NCBI GenBank assembly: GCA_015075325.1
Contig: JABTUP010000010.1
Location: forward strand, 55,118 to 119,117
DNA from: Flavobacteriales bacterium
GTDB taxonomy: Bacteria > Bacteroidota > Bacteroidia > Flavobacteriales_E > Vicingaceae
Direction of reading: 5' to 3'
Length of the DNA stretch: 64,000 bases
Shown here piece by piece: positions 31,593-41,902 of this stretch. The translations under genes and the position numbers were made by a program. Below the pieces are notes generated by a model. The model made no database searches, was not told where the DNA came from, and saw nothing but the letters and a program-made list of their open reading frames with translations. Every line of letters starts with the position of its first letter. The stretch's first letter is position 1.

Positions 31593-34313
31593 ATGATTAA
31601 ATACATTTTAAAGCTTACTTTAATTTTTAACTCACTTGCTGTTTTTGCTCAATCCGACCCAAATGAGAACAAACTAGAAATAGCAGGCATTGTTACTGAT
31701 TATTTTACAACCAAACCTATTGAAGGAACCAGTGTTAAAGTAACAGAAAATGGCAATTATGTTCACAATGTAATTTGCAATGGCAAAGGCGAATACCAAA
31801 TGTTTGTCGATTTCGAAAAAGAATACATCATCCTATTTGAGAAGGCTGGTTACGTTAACAAAAAAATTATCGTAAACTTAAAAGGTGTCCCACCCGATAA
31901 AAGAACAAAAGTAAACGACTTAATCGTTGAAATGACTCTTTTTAAACAAGACAAGAACTTAGATGTAGCATTCTTAGACCAACCTATTGGTAGGGCAGGA
32001 TATATTCCGCAAACCAATGAAATAGACTGGAACATGGGTTACACCGCTCCTATTCAGCAAAAATTAACTCAGGTTCTTGAAAATTTTAAAGCACAAAAAG
32101 CACAATTTGAAGCACAGGAAAAAAAGAAAATTCAAGATTACAATGCTGCAATGAAAGAAGGTGACAGCTATTTCTTTAAAAAAGATTTTGATGCCGCTAA
32201 AATTGCTTATCAAAAAGCTGTTGGTATTGATAATACAAAACAAGAACCCAAAGATCGATTGGTTTTAATTGATACGGCTATTAAAAAGAAAGAAGAAGCA
32301 GAAAAAGCGGAAGCCGAAGCTAAAGCTAAAGCAGAGGCAGAAGCTAAAGCAAAAGCCGAAGCGGAAGCATTAGCAAAAAAACAAGAGGAGGAACGCCTTG
32401 CCAAAGAAAAAGCCGAAGCAGAAGCTAAAGCTAAAGCAGAGGCAGAAGCCAAAGCAAAAGCGGAAGCGGAAGCTGCTGCTAAAAAACAAGAGGAAGAACG
32501 CCTTGCCAAAGAAAAAGCGGAAGCCGAAGCTAAAGCTAAAGCAGAGGCAGAAGCTAAAGCCAAAGCGGAAGCAGAAGCTGCTGCTAAAAAACAAGAGGAA
32601 GAACGCCTTGCTAAAGAAAAAGCCGAAGCAGAAGCCAAAGCTAAAGCAGAAGCAGAAGCCAAAGCAAAAGCCGAAGCAGAAGCTGCTGCTAAAAAACAAG
32701 AAGAAGAACGAATTGCCAAAGAAAAAGCAGAAGCAGAAGCCAAAGCTAAAGCAGAGGCAGAAGCCAAAGCAAAAGCTGAGGCAGAAGCATTAGCTAAAAA
32801 ACAAGAAGAAGAACGTCTTGCAAAAGAAAAAGCTGAAGCGGAAGCCAAAGCTAAAGCAGAAGCAGAAGCCAAAGCAAAAGCCGAAGCCGAAGCTGCTGCC
32901 AAAAAACAAGAGGAAGAACGCATAGCCAAAGAAAAAGCAGAAGCAGAAGCTAAAGCCAAAGCTGAGGCGGAAGCCAAAGCCAAAGCAGAAGCCGAAGCTG
33001 CTGCCAAAAAACAAGAAGAAGAACGCCTCGCCAAAGAAAAAGCTGAAGCAGAAGCTAAAGCCAAAGCCGAAGCCGAAGCTAAAGCCAAAGCAGAAGCGGA
33101 AGCTGCTGCTAAAAAACAAGAGGAAGAACGATTAGCTAAAGAAAAAGCCGAAGCAGAAGCTAAAGCCAAAGCTGAGGCAGAAGCTAAAGCCAAAGCAGAA
33201 GCAGAAGCTTTAGCTAAAAAACAAGAGGAAGAACGAATTGCCAAAGAAAAAGCCGAAGCAGAAGCTAAAGCCAGAGCAGAAGCGGAAGCAAAAGCGAAAG
33301 CTGAGGAGCAATCTAAGAAAGAACAAGAAGAGCGATTGGCAAAAGAAAAAGCAGAAGCTGAAGCTAAACTACAAGCTGAATTGGAAGCTAAATCGAAAGC
33401 CGAACAAGAAGCTGCTAAAAAACGTCAGGAAGAAGAACGATTGGCTAAAGAAAAAGCAGAAGCCGAAGCCAAGCTACAAGCAGAATTGGAAGCTAAATCG
33501 AAAGTTGAACAAGAAGCTGCTAAAAAACGTCAGGAAGAAGAACGATTGGCTAAAAAAAAAGCAGAAGCAGAAGCTAAGCTACAAGCAGAATTGGAAGCTA
33601 AATCGAAAGCAGAAGCTGAGGCTGCTAAAAAACGTCAAGAAGAAGAGCGTTTAGCTAAAGAAAAAGCAGAACAAGAAGCGAAACTTCAAGCTGAACTGGA
33701 AGCTAAATCGAAAGCTGAACAAGAAGCTGCTAAAAAACGTCAGGAAGAAGAGCGTTTAGCTAAAGAAAAAGCAGAACAAGAAGCGAAACTTCAAGCTGAA
33801 TTGGAAGCTAAATCGAAAGCTGAACAAGAAGCTGCTAAAAAACGTCAGGAAGAAGAACAATTGGCTAAAGAAAAAGCGGAAAAAGAAGCGAAAGCAAAAG
33901 CTGAACAAGAAGCTAAAACCAAAGCTGAACAAGAAGCTGCAACCAAGAAACAAGATGAAGAGCGTTTAGCCAAAGAAAAAGCTGAAAATGATGCAAAAAA
34001 AGCTCGTGAAGAACAATTGGCTAGAGAAAAAGAAATGGCTGAAATCAATGCAAAAATGGCTGAAGAACAAGCTAAACGCGAAGCTGAATTGAAAGCATTA
34101 GAAGAAGCTCAAGAAAAAGCTAGATTAGAGGCTGAAGAAGCTCAATTGGCTCGCGAAAAAGAAGAAGCTGAAAGAAAAAAAGAGATAGAGGAAAATGCTA
34201 AAGCTTCTGGATTTACCGTAAAATCGGCAACAAAAGTAGAACCAAAGAAAAAAGGCAAATTATCTTCTGCTGCCAAGCGATTTTCTAGAGGTTCAAAAGA
34301 AATTAAATTTTAA
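31593..34313 (+). CDS. Exported protein with CarboxypepD-like, TPR-like and very long Ala/Glu/Lys repeat helix
   Basis: A 906-residue protein. A signal peptide (ending VFAQ) is followed by a carboxypeptidase regulatory-like beta sandwich (about 28-115), a TPR-like helical pair (AMKEGDSYFFKKDFDAAKIAYQKAV near 186-213) and a 35-residue repeat array from about 262 to 790 that is almost only A, E, K, Q, R. Each 35-residue unit is five heptads, so the array can form one continuous helix, coiled coil or charged single helix of roughly 75 nm. The last 100 residues stay helical and end in a basic patch. A periplasm-spanning rod, as in TolA-like proteins, is inferred. ispH follows after 7 bases. Confidence 0.75.
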   Translation: MIKYILKLTLIFNSLAVFAQSDPNENKLEIAGIVTDYFTTKPIEGTSVKVTENGNYVHNVICNGKGEYQMFVDFEKEYIILFEKAGYVNKKIIVNLKGVPPDKRTKVNDLIVEMTLFKQDKNLDVAFLDQPIGRAGYIPQTNEIDWNMGYTAPIQQKLTQVLENFKAQKAQFEAQEKKKIQDYNAAMKEGDSYFFKKDFDAAKIAYQKAVGIDNTKQEPKDRLVLIDTAIKKKEEAEKAEAEAKAKAEAEAKAKAEAEALAKKQEEERLAKEKAEAEAKAKAEAEAKAKAEAEAAAKKQEEERLAKEKAEAEAKAKAEAEAKAKAEAEAAAKKQEEERLAKEKAEAEAKAKAEAEAKAKAEAEAAAKKQEEERIAKEKAEAEAKAKAEAEAKAKAEAEALAKKQEEERLAKEKAEAEAKAKAEAEAKAKAEAEAAAKKQEEERIAKEKAEAEAKAKAEAEAKAKAEAEAAAKKQEEERLAKEKAEAEAKAKAEAEAKAKAEAEAAAKKQEEERLAKEKAEAEAKAKAEAEAKAKAEAEALAKKQEEERIAKEKAEAEAKARAEAEAKAKAEEQSKKEQEERLAKEKAEAEAKLQAELEAKSKAEQEAAKKRQEEERLAKEKAEAEAKLQAELEAKSKVEQEAAKKRQEEERLAKKKAEAEAKLQAELEAKSKAEAEAAKKRQEEERLAKEKAEQEAKLQAELEAKSKAEQEAAKKRQEEERLAKEKAEQEAKLQAELEAKSKAEQEAAKKRQEEEQLAKEKAEKEAKAKAEQEAKTKAEQEAATKKQDEERLAKEKAENDAKKAREEQLAREKEMAEINAKMAEEQAKREAELKALEEAQEKARLEAEEAQLAREKEEAERKKEIEENAKASGFTVKSATKVEPKKKGKLSSAAKRFSRGSKEIKF
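32376..33953 (+). repeat. Tandem 105-bp coding repeats
   Basis: Eight units of exactly 105 bp (KKQEEERLAKEKAEAEAKAK and 15 more residues) run from 32376 to 33215. About six units of a second type follow (LQAELEAKSKAEQEAAKKRQ). Silent differences between units show they are not recent exact copies. Confidence 0.9.
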
Positions 34314-34320
34314 ACTAAAA

Positions 34321-35550
34321 ATGAAAACCTTTGATATTCCAAATTTCTATAAAAGTTCTTTTATTTCAACAATAAAAAACTTACGAAAAGAGAACGACCC
34401 TAAGAAAAAAAGCTTCTCTCCTACTCTATTAGATTTTGGACCTGTACAGTTTTTAATTGCTCGTCATTTTGGTTTTTGCTATGGTGTTGAAAATGCTATT
34501 GAAATTGCCTATAAAGCAGTTGCTGAAAACCCAAATAAAAATATCTATTTGCTTAGTCAAATGATTCACAATCCTATAGTAAATCAGGATTTAGAAGAGC
34601 GTGGAATTAAATTTATTATGGATACGCAAGGTAACCAGTTTATTCCTTGGGAAAACATAACCTCCAACGATATTGTAATCATTCCTGCATTTGGAACAAC
34701 GCTTGAAATTGAAAAATTACTATCTGAAAAAAACATTGAAACAAAAAAATACAACACCACTTGCCCTTTTGTTGAACGTGTTTGGAAACAATCGGAAAAA
34801 CTAGGAAATAACGATTATACCATTATTATTCATGGAAAAGAAAGCCATGAAGAAACCAAAGCTACTTTCTCACACAGCACAAAAAACGGAACTTCTATTG
34901 TTATAAAAGATATTCATGAGGCTAAACTTTTAGAAGATATTATTTTAGGTAAATTGCCAATTGACACATTTTACGAAAAATTTCAAAATCGCTATTCATC
35001 AGAATTTAATCCAACAACAGATTTTGAAAAAATTGGCGTGGTAAATCAAACCACTATGTTGGCTACCGAAACTCAAGAAATTGCTGATTTCCTGAAAAAC
35101 ACCATGATAAAAAAATATGGTATTGAAAACATCAAAAATCATTTTGCTGACACACGTGATACCCTTTGTTATGCCACAAACGACAACCAACAGGCAACAA
35201 TAGGTTTATTACAAGAACCTGCCGATTTAGCGATTGTTGTTGGTGGTTATAACAGTTCAAATACTTCTCACATTGTTGAATTGTGCGAAGAAAAATTACC
35301 CACTTATTTTATTGATTCGGCAAACGAAATTGAAGATAAAAATGCCATAAACCATTTCATTTATCACCAACATCAACATGCTAAAACAACTAACTTCTTA
35401 CCAAACAAATCTCCATTAAAAATTATTTTAACCAGCGGAGCTTCTTGTCCGGATAGAATTGTTGATGAAGTTTTAGAAAAAATCATTGGTTTTTATCCAA
35501 ATTCAAAGTCAAAAGAAGAAGTGTTGACAAATTTATACAACAGCAATTAG
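34321..35550 (+). CDS. ispH: 4-hydroxy-3-methylbut-2-enyl diphosphate reductase
   Basis: A 409-residue IspH/LytB, last step of the MEP isoprenoid pathway. The three cluster cysteines lie in FGFCYGVENA (near 54), TTCPFVERVW (near 150) and SGASCPDRIV (near 380), with ESHEE in between. It has about 40 residues before the core and inserted segments, giving the long form seen in Flavobacteriia rather than the 310-residue form. Starts 7 bases after the repeat protein, so co-transcription is likely. Confidence 0.95.
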   Translation: MKTFDIPNFYKSSFISTIKNLRKENDPKKKSFSPTLLDFGPVQFLIARHFGFCYGVENAIEIAYKAVAENPNKNIYLLSQMIHNPIVNQDLEERGIKFIMDTQGNQFIPWENITSNDIVIIPAFGTTLEIEKLLSEKNIETKKYNTTCPFVERVWKQSEKLGNNDYTIIIHGKESHEETKATFSHSTKNGTSIVIKDIHEAKLLEDIILGKLPIDTFYEKFQNRYSSEFNPTTDFEKIGVVNQTTMLATETQEIADFLKNTMIKKYGIENIKNHFADTRDTLCYATNDNQQATIGLLQEPADLAIVVGGYNSSNTSHIVELCEEKLPTYFIDSANEIEDKNAINHFIYHQHQHAKTTNFLPNKSPLKIILTSGASCPDRIVDEVLEKIIGFYPNSKSKEEVLTNLYNSN

Positions 35551-35593
35551 TACAATATTCTGTTGTTAAAACTGTTTTAAGGTTACTTTTTGC

Positions 35594-35601
35594 TACTTTT
35601 G
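35594..35601 (+). promoter_or_regulatory. Candidate -7 element for the TonB receptor gene
   Basis: TACTTTTG fits TAnnTTTG and lies 29 bases before the GTG start; no exact TTTG -33 box. Confidence 0.4.
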
Positions 35602-35630
35602 AAATCCTTCAAAAAAAACAACTTTTAAGG

Positions 35631-38168
35631 GTGAATTTTAAATATATCCTAAATATAGTCATTATACTACTGACAATTACAGTCAATGCCCAAGACGTAG
35701 CAACCATAAAAGGGAAACTGGTTAACGAAAACAACGAACCCATCGAAGGAGCAACTATTGCTGTAATTGGAGCAGCAAAAGGTACTATTTCTGATAAAAA
35801 CGGAGCATACAAATTAACCATTCCTGCAAACACAGAAGTTAAGGTTGGAATTACTTTCGTAGGATTTGAACCCATAACTAAAACTTTTCAGTTAAAGAAA
35901 AACGAAGTAGTTGAATTTAGTCCAATCGTTCGAAAATCAACCACTAACATTGGCGAATTTGAGTTGAAAGAAGAAAAAGAACGAATTAGTACAATGGTTA
36001 AAATTCAGCCCAATTTGGCTAGTCGTTTTAGTAGTACTTCTGGTAGTTTTGAAGCCATTCTTAAAACCATGCCTGGAGTATCTTCAAATAACGAACTAAG
36101 TTCGCAATATTCGGTTCGTGGTGGCAATTACGATGAAAACTTAATTTATGTAAACGACATTGAAATTTTTAGACCATTTTTAATTCGAAGTGGCCAACAA
36201 GAGGGATTGAGTTTTATTAATTCTGAAATGGTAGCCGACATTAATTTTTCTGCAGGTGGTTTTGAAGCAAAATATGGCGATAAAATGGCTTCAGTTCTTG
36301 ACATTACCTATCGAGAACCAGAAGAATTTTCAGGTTCAGCAACACTTAGTTTACAGGGTGCTCAGGCTAACTTTGGTGGAGCAAGTAAAAACCATCGATT
36401 TACTCATCTATCTGGTGTTAGATACAAAACAAATCGCTACGTACTAAGTAGTTTAGATACCGATGGGAATTATCAACCATCATTTTATGATGTTCAAACC
36501 TATTTAACCTACGATATTTCTGAAAAATGGGAGATCGGTTTCTTAGGAAATTTTGCACAAAACAAGTATAAATTCATTCCTTCAACTCGAGAAACAGAAT
36601 TTGGAACCATTAACGAAGCTCTTCAACTTACCGTATTTTTTGAAGGACAAGAAGTTGACCAATTTACTACCTATTTTGGAGCAGTAAGCAATACTTTTCG
36701 TCCAAAGGAAAATGTTGAATTAAAGTTAATTAGTTCATTTTTTGCCTCTCAAGAAGATGAAAAATATGATATTGAAGGGGCTTACCGAATTGATGAACTG
36801 GAACGTGATTTAAGTAAAGATAATTTTGGTGATGTAAAGTTTAACCGTGGAGTGGGTTCTTTTCTCGACCATGCTAGAAACAGATTAGATGCGACTATTT
36901 TCAACCTCGAACACAAAGGAAAAATCATTAATAAAAAACATACCACCTTTTGGGGAGTTAAGTATCAACGCGAAATGATATTAGACAAAATAAGCGAATG
37001 GGGAATAATTGATTCTACTGGTTATTTAACCCCTCACCCAGCCGATTCTGTCGGTTATACCGACCCAAATGCTCAACCAACCCAATTGCTTGAATTAAAT
37101 GAAGTGTTAAAATCTAAAATTGACCTAGCAAGTAATAGGTATAGTGGATATTTGCAACGCACCTGGCAATGGGAAAGTGATTCTGTTAAATATTCTACTT
37201 CGTTTGGTGTGAGAGCAAATTATTGGGATTACAACAATGAATTCATTGTTAGTCCACGAGGTACTTTTTCTATAAAACCCAATTGGAAACACGATTATTT
37301 GTTCCGTTTATCTGGTGGAGTTTATTATCAGCCACCATTTTATCGAGAAATGAGAAATTTTGATGGAACTATTAATCCAGACATCAAATCGCAGGTTTCT
37401 TACCAAACTATTTTAGGTTCCGACCATAATTTTAAAGCATGGGGAAGACCATTCAAATTTACTGCCGAAGCCTATTACAAACACATGAAAAATGTTATTC
37501 CTTACGAAATTGAAAATGTAAGAATACGGTATTACGCAAAAAACAATGCAAATGCTTATGCTTATGGTACCGATTTAAAAGTTAATGGAGAGTTTGTAAA
37601 AGGTGTAGAATCGTGGTTTAGTTTATCGTACATGAAAACTGAAGAAGATTTGGTTGACGATTATTATTACGAATACTATAACAGCGATGGAGAAAAAATA
37701 ATTTCAGGTTATACGGTAAACACAAAAATTACTGATAGCATTAGAATTGAACCTGGTTACATTCCTCGCCCAACAGACCAGCGAATTAATGCCTCATTGT
37801 TTTTTCAAGATTATATTCCAAAACTACCCAGTTTTAAAATGCACATTGCTTTATACTACGGAATGGGATTACCTTTTGGACCAACGAATAATCACGATAG
37901 ATACAAACAAGTTTTTAGAATGCCCGACTACCGAAGAGTTGATATTGGATTTTCCTATCATTTAAAAAGCGATAAAAAAGAATTTAAAGGAAATAACCCT
38001 ATTAAATATTTTAAAAACATTTGGATTAGTGCCGAAGTATTTAATTTACTTCAAATAAGCAATGTTATTTCTTATCAATGGGTTGAGGATGTTACAGGAA
38101 GAAATTATGCCGTACCGAATTTTTTAACTTCACGACAAGTAAACGTTAAACTTCATTTAGACTTTTAA
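35631..38168 (+). CDS. TonB-dependent outer-membrane receptor with carboxypeptidase-like domain
   Basis: An 845-residue receptor that starts with GTG. A signal peptide (ending VNAQ) is followed by a CarboxypepD regulatory-like domain (KGKLVNENNEPIEGATI, about 27-105), the TonB plug (ILKTMPGVSSNNELSSQYSVRGGNYDENLIYVN, near 142-178) and a beta barrel to the C-terminal aromatic residue (LHLDF). No SusD gene is adjacent, so it is not a classic SusCD pair; the substrate is unknown. A Fe or vitamin role cannot be told from sequence. Confidence 0.93.
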   Translation: MNFKYILNIVIILLTITVNAQDVATIKGKLVNENNEPIEGATIAVIGAAKGTISDKNGAYKLTIPANTEVKVGITFVGFEPITKTFQLKKNEVVEFSPIVRKSTTNIGEFELKEEKERISTMVKIQPNLASRFSSTSGSFEAILKTMPGVSSNNELSSQYSVRGGNYDENLIYVNDIEIFRPFLIRSGQQEGLSFINSEMVADINFSAGGFEAKYGDKMASVLDITYREPEEFSGSATLSLQGAQANFGGASKNHRFTHLSGVRYKTNRYVLSSLDTDGNYQPSFYDVQTYLTYDISEKWEIGFLGNFAQNKYKFIPSTRETEFGTINEALQLTVFFEGQEVDQFTTYFGAVSNTFRPKENVELKLISSFFASQEDEKYDIEGAYRIDELERDLSKDNFGDVKFNRGVGSFLDHARNRLDATIFNLEHKGKIINKKHTTFWGVKYQREMILDKISEWGIIDSTGYLTPHPADSVGYTDPNAQPTQLLELNEVLKSKIDLASNRYSGYLQRTWQWESDSVKYSTSFGVRANYWDYNNEFIVSPRGTFSIKPNWKHDYLFRLSGGVYYQPPFYREMRNFDGTINPDIKSQVSYQTILGSDHNFKAWGRPFKFTAEAYYKHMKNVIPYEIENVRIRYYAKNNANAYAYGTDLKVNGEFVKGVESWFSLSYMKTEEDLVDDYYYEYYNSDGEKIISGYTVNTKITDSIRIEPGYIPRPTDQRINASLFFQDYIPKLPSFKMHIALYYGMGLPFGPTNNHDRYKQVFRMPDYRRVDIGFSYHLKSDKKEFKGNNPIKYFKNIWISAEVFNLLQISNVISYQWVEDVTGRNYAVPNFLTSRQVNVKLHLDF

Positions 38169-38173
38169 TTAAA

Positions 38174-38207
38174 AAAATAAACCCCGAATAAATTCGAGGT
38201 TTATTTT
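38174..38207. terminator. Bidirectional terminator between convergent genes
   Basis: A 16-bp stem (AAAATAAACCCCGAAT with one mismatch) ending in T-runs on both strands, 5 bases after the TonB gene and 18 before the end of the T9SS gene. Confidence 0.85.
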
Positions 38208-38224
38208 CACAACTAAGAACTATT

Positions 38225-40567
38225 TTATTTTCTAAACAATTTATTTTGATAATGGTGAATTTCACCTACCAGATTTACAAGATAAATTCCAGAGTTAATA
38301 TTAAAATTATCTAAAGTAATTTTATTGTTACCCAATTTTAGTTGTTCTGAAGATTCTACAATAAGTTTTCCATGAATATCAAACAATTGAACAAGAATTT
38401 TTTCATCCTGAACACTGTTGATGATTAAATCCAGTGAATTAGCCATTAATTGTTGGTTTACCACTTCAAATTCATCTTTAAAACAACTTGATGCAATTAT
38501 TCTGTGGTACATAAATTCGCCATTATAATCCACTTGTTTAATTCTATAATAGGCAGTTTTATCGTTGTAAAAATCATCAACAAACGAATAACTATTGGTA
38601 ACATTAGAATTACCATTACCCGAAACCCGACCAATTTCATAAAATTGGAATTTTTCATCACTTTTTTCAATAGCAAAATAATCGTTGTTGGTTTCTGTTT
38701 CGGTAGTCCATTTCAGTAATGTTTTTCCATCAACACACGTATTAACAAAACTCGACATGGTAACAGGCAAAGGAGGTGTACAATCGAGTGTTGCACCATT
38801 AGTTAAATTCCAATTTAATTGAAAAGTTGTTGTATTTGCATCCCAGTTATCTAACATCATTACGTACACTTGTCCTGCTAAAACATTTAAAGGAGCAAGT
38901 TTACCATTTTCATTAGATCCACCTCCGTACTCACCATTTTGTTCAATTACATCTGCTGCAGGTGCAATCAATCCTGTTGTTCCACCACCTCCAGTATTAG
39001 CCAAGCTAGTAGAAGAACATCGAATAGGGACATCGTTAGTAAATGCTGGACATTGCAATGAGGAATAGGGTCCCCAAATAGCCCAATCGTAATCGGCAGC
39101 TGTAGTAGGTGTTATTGAAAACCCAATAGTTCCACTAGTTGCTGGAGAAAATACTGCCCATGTTGATTCATACTCTCCTCTAGTTCCTGGATTCCCTAAA
39201 CACGAATTCCACTGGTCTGGCAACTCGTCAAACCCATAGTTATTAGTACCACCATGAAAAGTACCGTTGTTACAAATAGGTATTGCACCTTGACAATCTT
39301 CAGGATTAGCTGTTGGTACTGTAGCAAACGGAGTGGCATTACAAGTTACTGTAGCTTGCCAACCTGCTGCTGTAGTACTCCCATTAGAGTAAAAACGAAA
39401 TGATAAGCACCCAGAAGTGTTAGAAGCTGTTGCTCTTACATTTCCACTTAATGTACCATTACCAGAATAAATACCTAAAATTTCATCACCAGCATTATCT
39501 CCATCAAAAACAATAATGTTATCGTTACTACTTTGAGTGTTAAATGATGTGAAATTTACATTTACATATTGTCCTGGAGATGATGGGCAAATTGTAATTA
39601 AACCATTTTGGTTATTGCTATAATCTCCAGTATTACCTGGATCTCGATAGGTATAACTTGCTCCACAATTAATAGTAGTAGAAACAAATCCTGAGGAAGG
39701 ATGTATGATGTCGCAAGAAATAGTTAATGTAGATGTTGTTGAGTAAGAAGTACAACCGTTGGTAACTGCAGCTCTATACATTCTTGTTACTGAAGTTGTA
39801 TGCACATAAGGATCTGTAGTTGCTCCAGCAATATTGTTCCATGTAGCACCTCCATCTGTTGATTGTTGCCATTGAATGGATCCAGCTCCTTCTCCTGCTA
39901 ACGATAATGTTGTACTTGTACTACCACAACCAGTGGTTACAGATGCTGATGATGTTCCTGCTACCACAGCACAATTTGAAATAGCTCTGACTACAATATT
40001 ATCAATGTTGAAACCAGGGTCAGTTCCAGTGTTTCCATCATTAATAAATCTAAATCCAAGGTAAAAACTTGTTCCATCAACTTCAGAAATATTTAGATTT
40101 GTGACAGATTGAGTTGTTGCCTGATTTACGTATGTTCCACTATTTGTAAAGTCTGTCCATGTAGTACCGTTTGTTGACCAACAAACCTTACCGTAATCAT
40201 AACCTACTTCACCTCTGCATCTCCAATCAAAAGAAAGTGTAGTTGTGTTATAAGCCGTGGCATCAATTAACGTAGCATAATATGCAACTTCATTTCCCGT
40301 ATCATCCCATGCATATTCGCAATATGCTCCATAAGCATGCAAAGTCATAGAATAAGACCCTGTTATCGGACAATTATTGGAAATCGCCCAATCAGAAGCT
40401 GTTGAAGTAACAGTATATTGTCTCCAACCATTAAAAGTTGTTCCAGAAAGTTCACCTTCTGATGCAGCTTCAAAAGTTTCTGAAAAAAGAGTAGTTTGTG
40501 CCTGAAAATAAGATGGGATTATAAATAATAAAACGACCAGTTTAAATCGAGTAAAAATTCTATTCAT
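38225..40567 (-). CDS. Secreted CUB-domain protein with T9SS sorting domain
   Basis: A 780-residue surface or secreted protein. Signal peptide (ending YFQAQ), then a jellyroll/MAM-like region (about 25-200), an Ig-like SprB-type segment (TSSASVTTGCGSTSTTLSLAGEGAG, 205-285), a CUB-like domain with paired Cys and FDGDNAGDEILGIYSGNG (about 292-412), a further beta domain and a C-terminal type A sorting signal from about 700 ending NKLFRK. An adhesin or degradative cargo is likely; no catalytic motif is seen. Confidence 0.85.
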   Translation of the reverse strand: MNRIFTRFKLVVLLFIIPSYFQAQTTLFSETFEAASEGELSGTTFNGWRQYTVTSTASDWAISNNCPITGSYSMTLHAYGAYCEYAWDDTGNEVAYYATLIDATAYNTTTLSFDWRCRGEVGYDYGKVCWSTNGTTWTDFTNSGTYVNQATTQSVTNLNISEVDGTSFYLGFRFINDGNTGTDPGFNIDNIVVRAISNCAVVAGTSSASVTTGCGSTSTTLSLAGEGAGSIQWQQSTDGGATWNNIAGATTDPYVHTTSVTRMYRAAVTNGCTSYSTTSTLTISCDIIHPSSGFVSTTINCGASYTYRDPGNTGDYSNNQNGLITICPSSPGQYVNVNFTSFNTQSSNDNIIVFDGDNAGDEILGIYSGNGTLSGNVRATASNTSGCLSFRFYSNGSTTAAGWQATVTCNATPFATVPTANPEDCQGAIPICNNGTFHGGTNNYGFDELPDQWNSCLGNPGTRGEYESTWAVFSPATSGTIGFSITPTTAADYDWAIWGPYSSLQCPAFTNDVPIRCSSTSLANTGGGGTTGLIAPAADVIEQNGEYGGGSNENGKLAPLNVLAGQVYVMMLDNWDANTTTFQLNWNLTNGATLDCTPPLPVTMSSFVNTCVDGKTLLKWTTETETNNDYFAIEKSDEKFQFYEIGRVSGNGNSNVTNSYSFVDDFYNDKTAYYRIKQVDYNGEFMYHRIIASSCFKDEFEVVNQQLMANSLDLIINSVQDEKILVQLFDIHGKLIVESSEQLKLGNNKITLDNFNINSGIYLVNLVGEIHHYQNKLFRK

Positions 40568-40793
40568 CTACAAAATAATTTAATTGATAATGATTATTAC
40601 CAAATTAAACGAATTTTATCCAAATGGGATGCTTCGATATTGCTAATTAACAAATTTATGTCAAATTGTTAAAAAATAAACAACTGGCTAAAAACCTATA
40701 TTTCATTGAACAATTCATGTTTAGGTTAACTATTTACAACAATGTTTGTTTTTAAATCAAACAAAAAGAATGAATTTGTTAAAAATACAACAA

Positions 40794-41213
40794 CTATTTT
40801 TCCTCCCACAACAGTTTTTTTCCAAAACCTAACGTATTGTCTGTCATTTTTATAGAGGTTAGTTTAATTCCCCAAATGGGTGATGGTTTTGCTTTTGCAA
40901 ATGGAAATTTTTCGTAATATTTTTCGTAAAAAATATTTGCTTGTAATTTATCTGGATTAATAAACTCACCAGTAAATTGTATGCCTTGTATTTTAGCCAC
41001 TGTAGTAACTTTTGTGGTTATCGTTCCTGCAACTTGTTTGTTTTTAAGTGCTTCCGAAATGTGACGGGTAACATTATCTGATAAAAAAATAAGTACTTTG
41101 TTTTCTATATCAAAAACATAAAAACAAATAGCACAATAGGGTTGATTATCAACACATGTTGCTATTGATAACACCTTGTTATTGCTAATGTATTTTATTA
41201 TTTTACTATCCAT
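40794..41213 (-). CDS. Pyridoxamine 5'-phosphate oxidase-family flavin-binding protein
   Basis: A 139-residue split-barrel protein (VLSIATCVDNQPYCAICFYVFDIENKVLIFLS at the start, RHISEALKNKQVAGTI near 50-66), of the YhbP/PNPOx-like small family that binds FMN or heme. A true pyridoxine oxidase is unlikely at this length. It lies 9 bases downstream of nth on the same strand. Confidence 0.8.
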   Translation of the reverse strand: MDSKIIKYISNNKVLSIATCVDNQPYCAICFYVFDIENKVLIFLSDNVTRHISEALKNKQVAGTITTKVTTVAKIQGIQFTGEFINPDKLQANIFYEKYYEKFPFAKAKPSPIWGIKLTSIKMTDNTLGFGKKLLWEEK

Positions 41214-41222
41214 CTTTAGGGT

Positions 41223-41858
41223 TTAAAATTTTCCGTACGATTTGCAGAAATGTTTTATTTCACAAATTCCGCACTTGGGTTTACGTGCAACACAAATGTA
41301 TCTTCCATGTAAAATAAGCCAATGATGGGCAACGTGTATAACTTCTTCGGGCAAGTGCTTGGTTAATTGTTTTTCGGCTTCTAAAGGAGTTTTTGCATTG
41401 GTTGTTAATCCTAATCGTTCTGCTACTCTAAATACATGTGTATCAACCGCCATAACTGGTTTTTGATACACTACACTTGCAATTACATTTGCTGTTTTTC
41501 TACCAACTCCAGGCATTTTTTGTAGGTCGTCAACATCAGCAGGAACAATGCTTTTAAATTCGTCAACCAATATTTTTGCCATACCAACCAAATGTTTTGC
41601 TTTATTGTTGGGATAACTTATGCTTTTAATGTATTCAAAAACTTCCTCTACATCTGCATCGGCAAGTTCTGTTGGGTTGGTAAATCTTCTAAAAAAATCT
41701 TTGGTAACCATGTTAACCCTTTTATCAGTGCATTGTGCCGAAAGAATAACTGCAACAAGTAATTCAAACGGATTTGAATAATGAAGTTCTGTTTCGGCTG
41801 TTGGATTAGCTTTACTAAAATATTCTACAAATAATCGGTAGCGTTCTTTTATGGTCAT
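41223..41858 (-). CDS. nth: Endonuclease III
   Basis: A 211-residue DNA glycosylase/AP lyase for oxidised pyrimidines. The helix-hairpin-helix MPGVGRKTANVI holds the catalytic lysine, AVDTHVFRVAERLGL holds the aspartate, and the C-terminal 4Fe-4S loop has the C-x6-C-x2-C-x5-C spacing (CVARKPKCGICEIKHFC). All key residues are intact. Confidence 0.97.
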   Translation of the reverse strand: MTIKERYRLFVEYFSKANPTAETELHYSNPFELLVAVILSAQCTDKRVNMVTKDFFRRFTNPTELADADVEEVFEYIKSISYPNNKAKHLVGMAKILVDEFKSIVPADVDDLQKMPGVGRKTANVIASVVYQKPVMAVDTHVFRVAERLGLTTNAKTPLEAEKQLTKHLPEEVIHVAHHWLILHGRYICVARKPKCGICEIKHFCKSYGKF

Positions 41859-41902
41859 GTGGCTAAATTAATTAAATTTTAGTAGCTTAGTGGACTAAAT
41901 TA

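Noticed and set aside
32210..33244. Long open frame of 344 codons on the minus strand inside the repeat protein
   Set aside because: It is a shadow of the 105-bp repeats: Ala/Ser-rich, no start context, and the plus strand encodes a protein with signal peptide and known domains.
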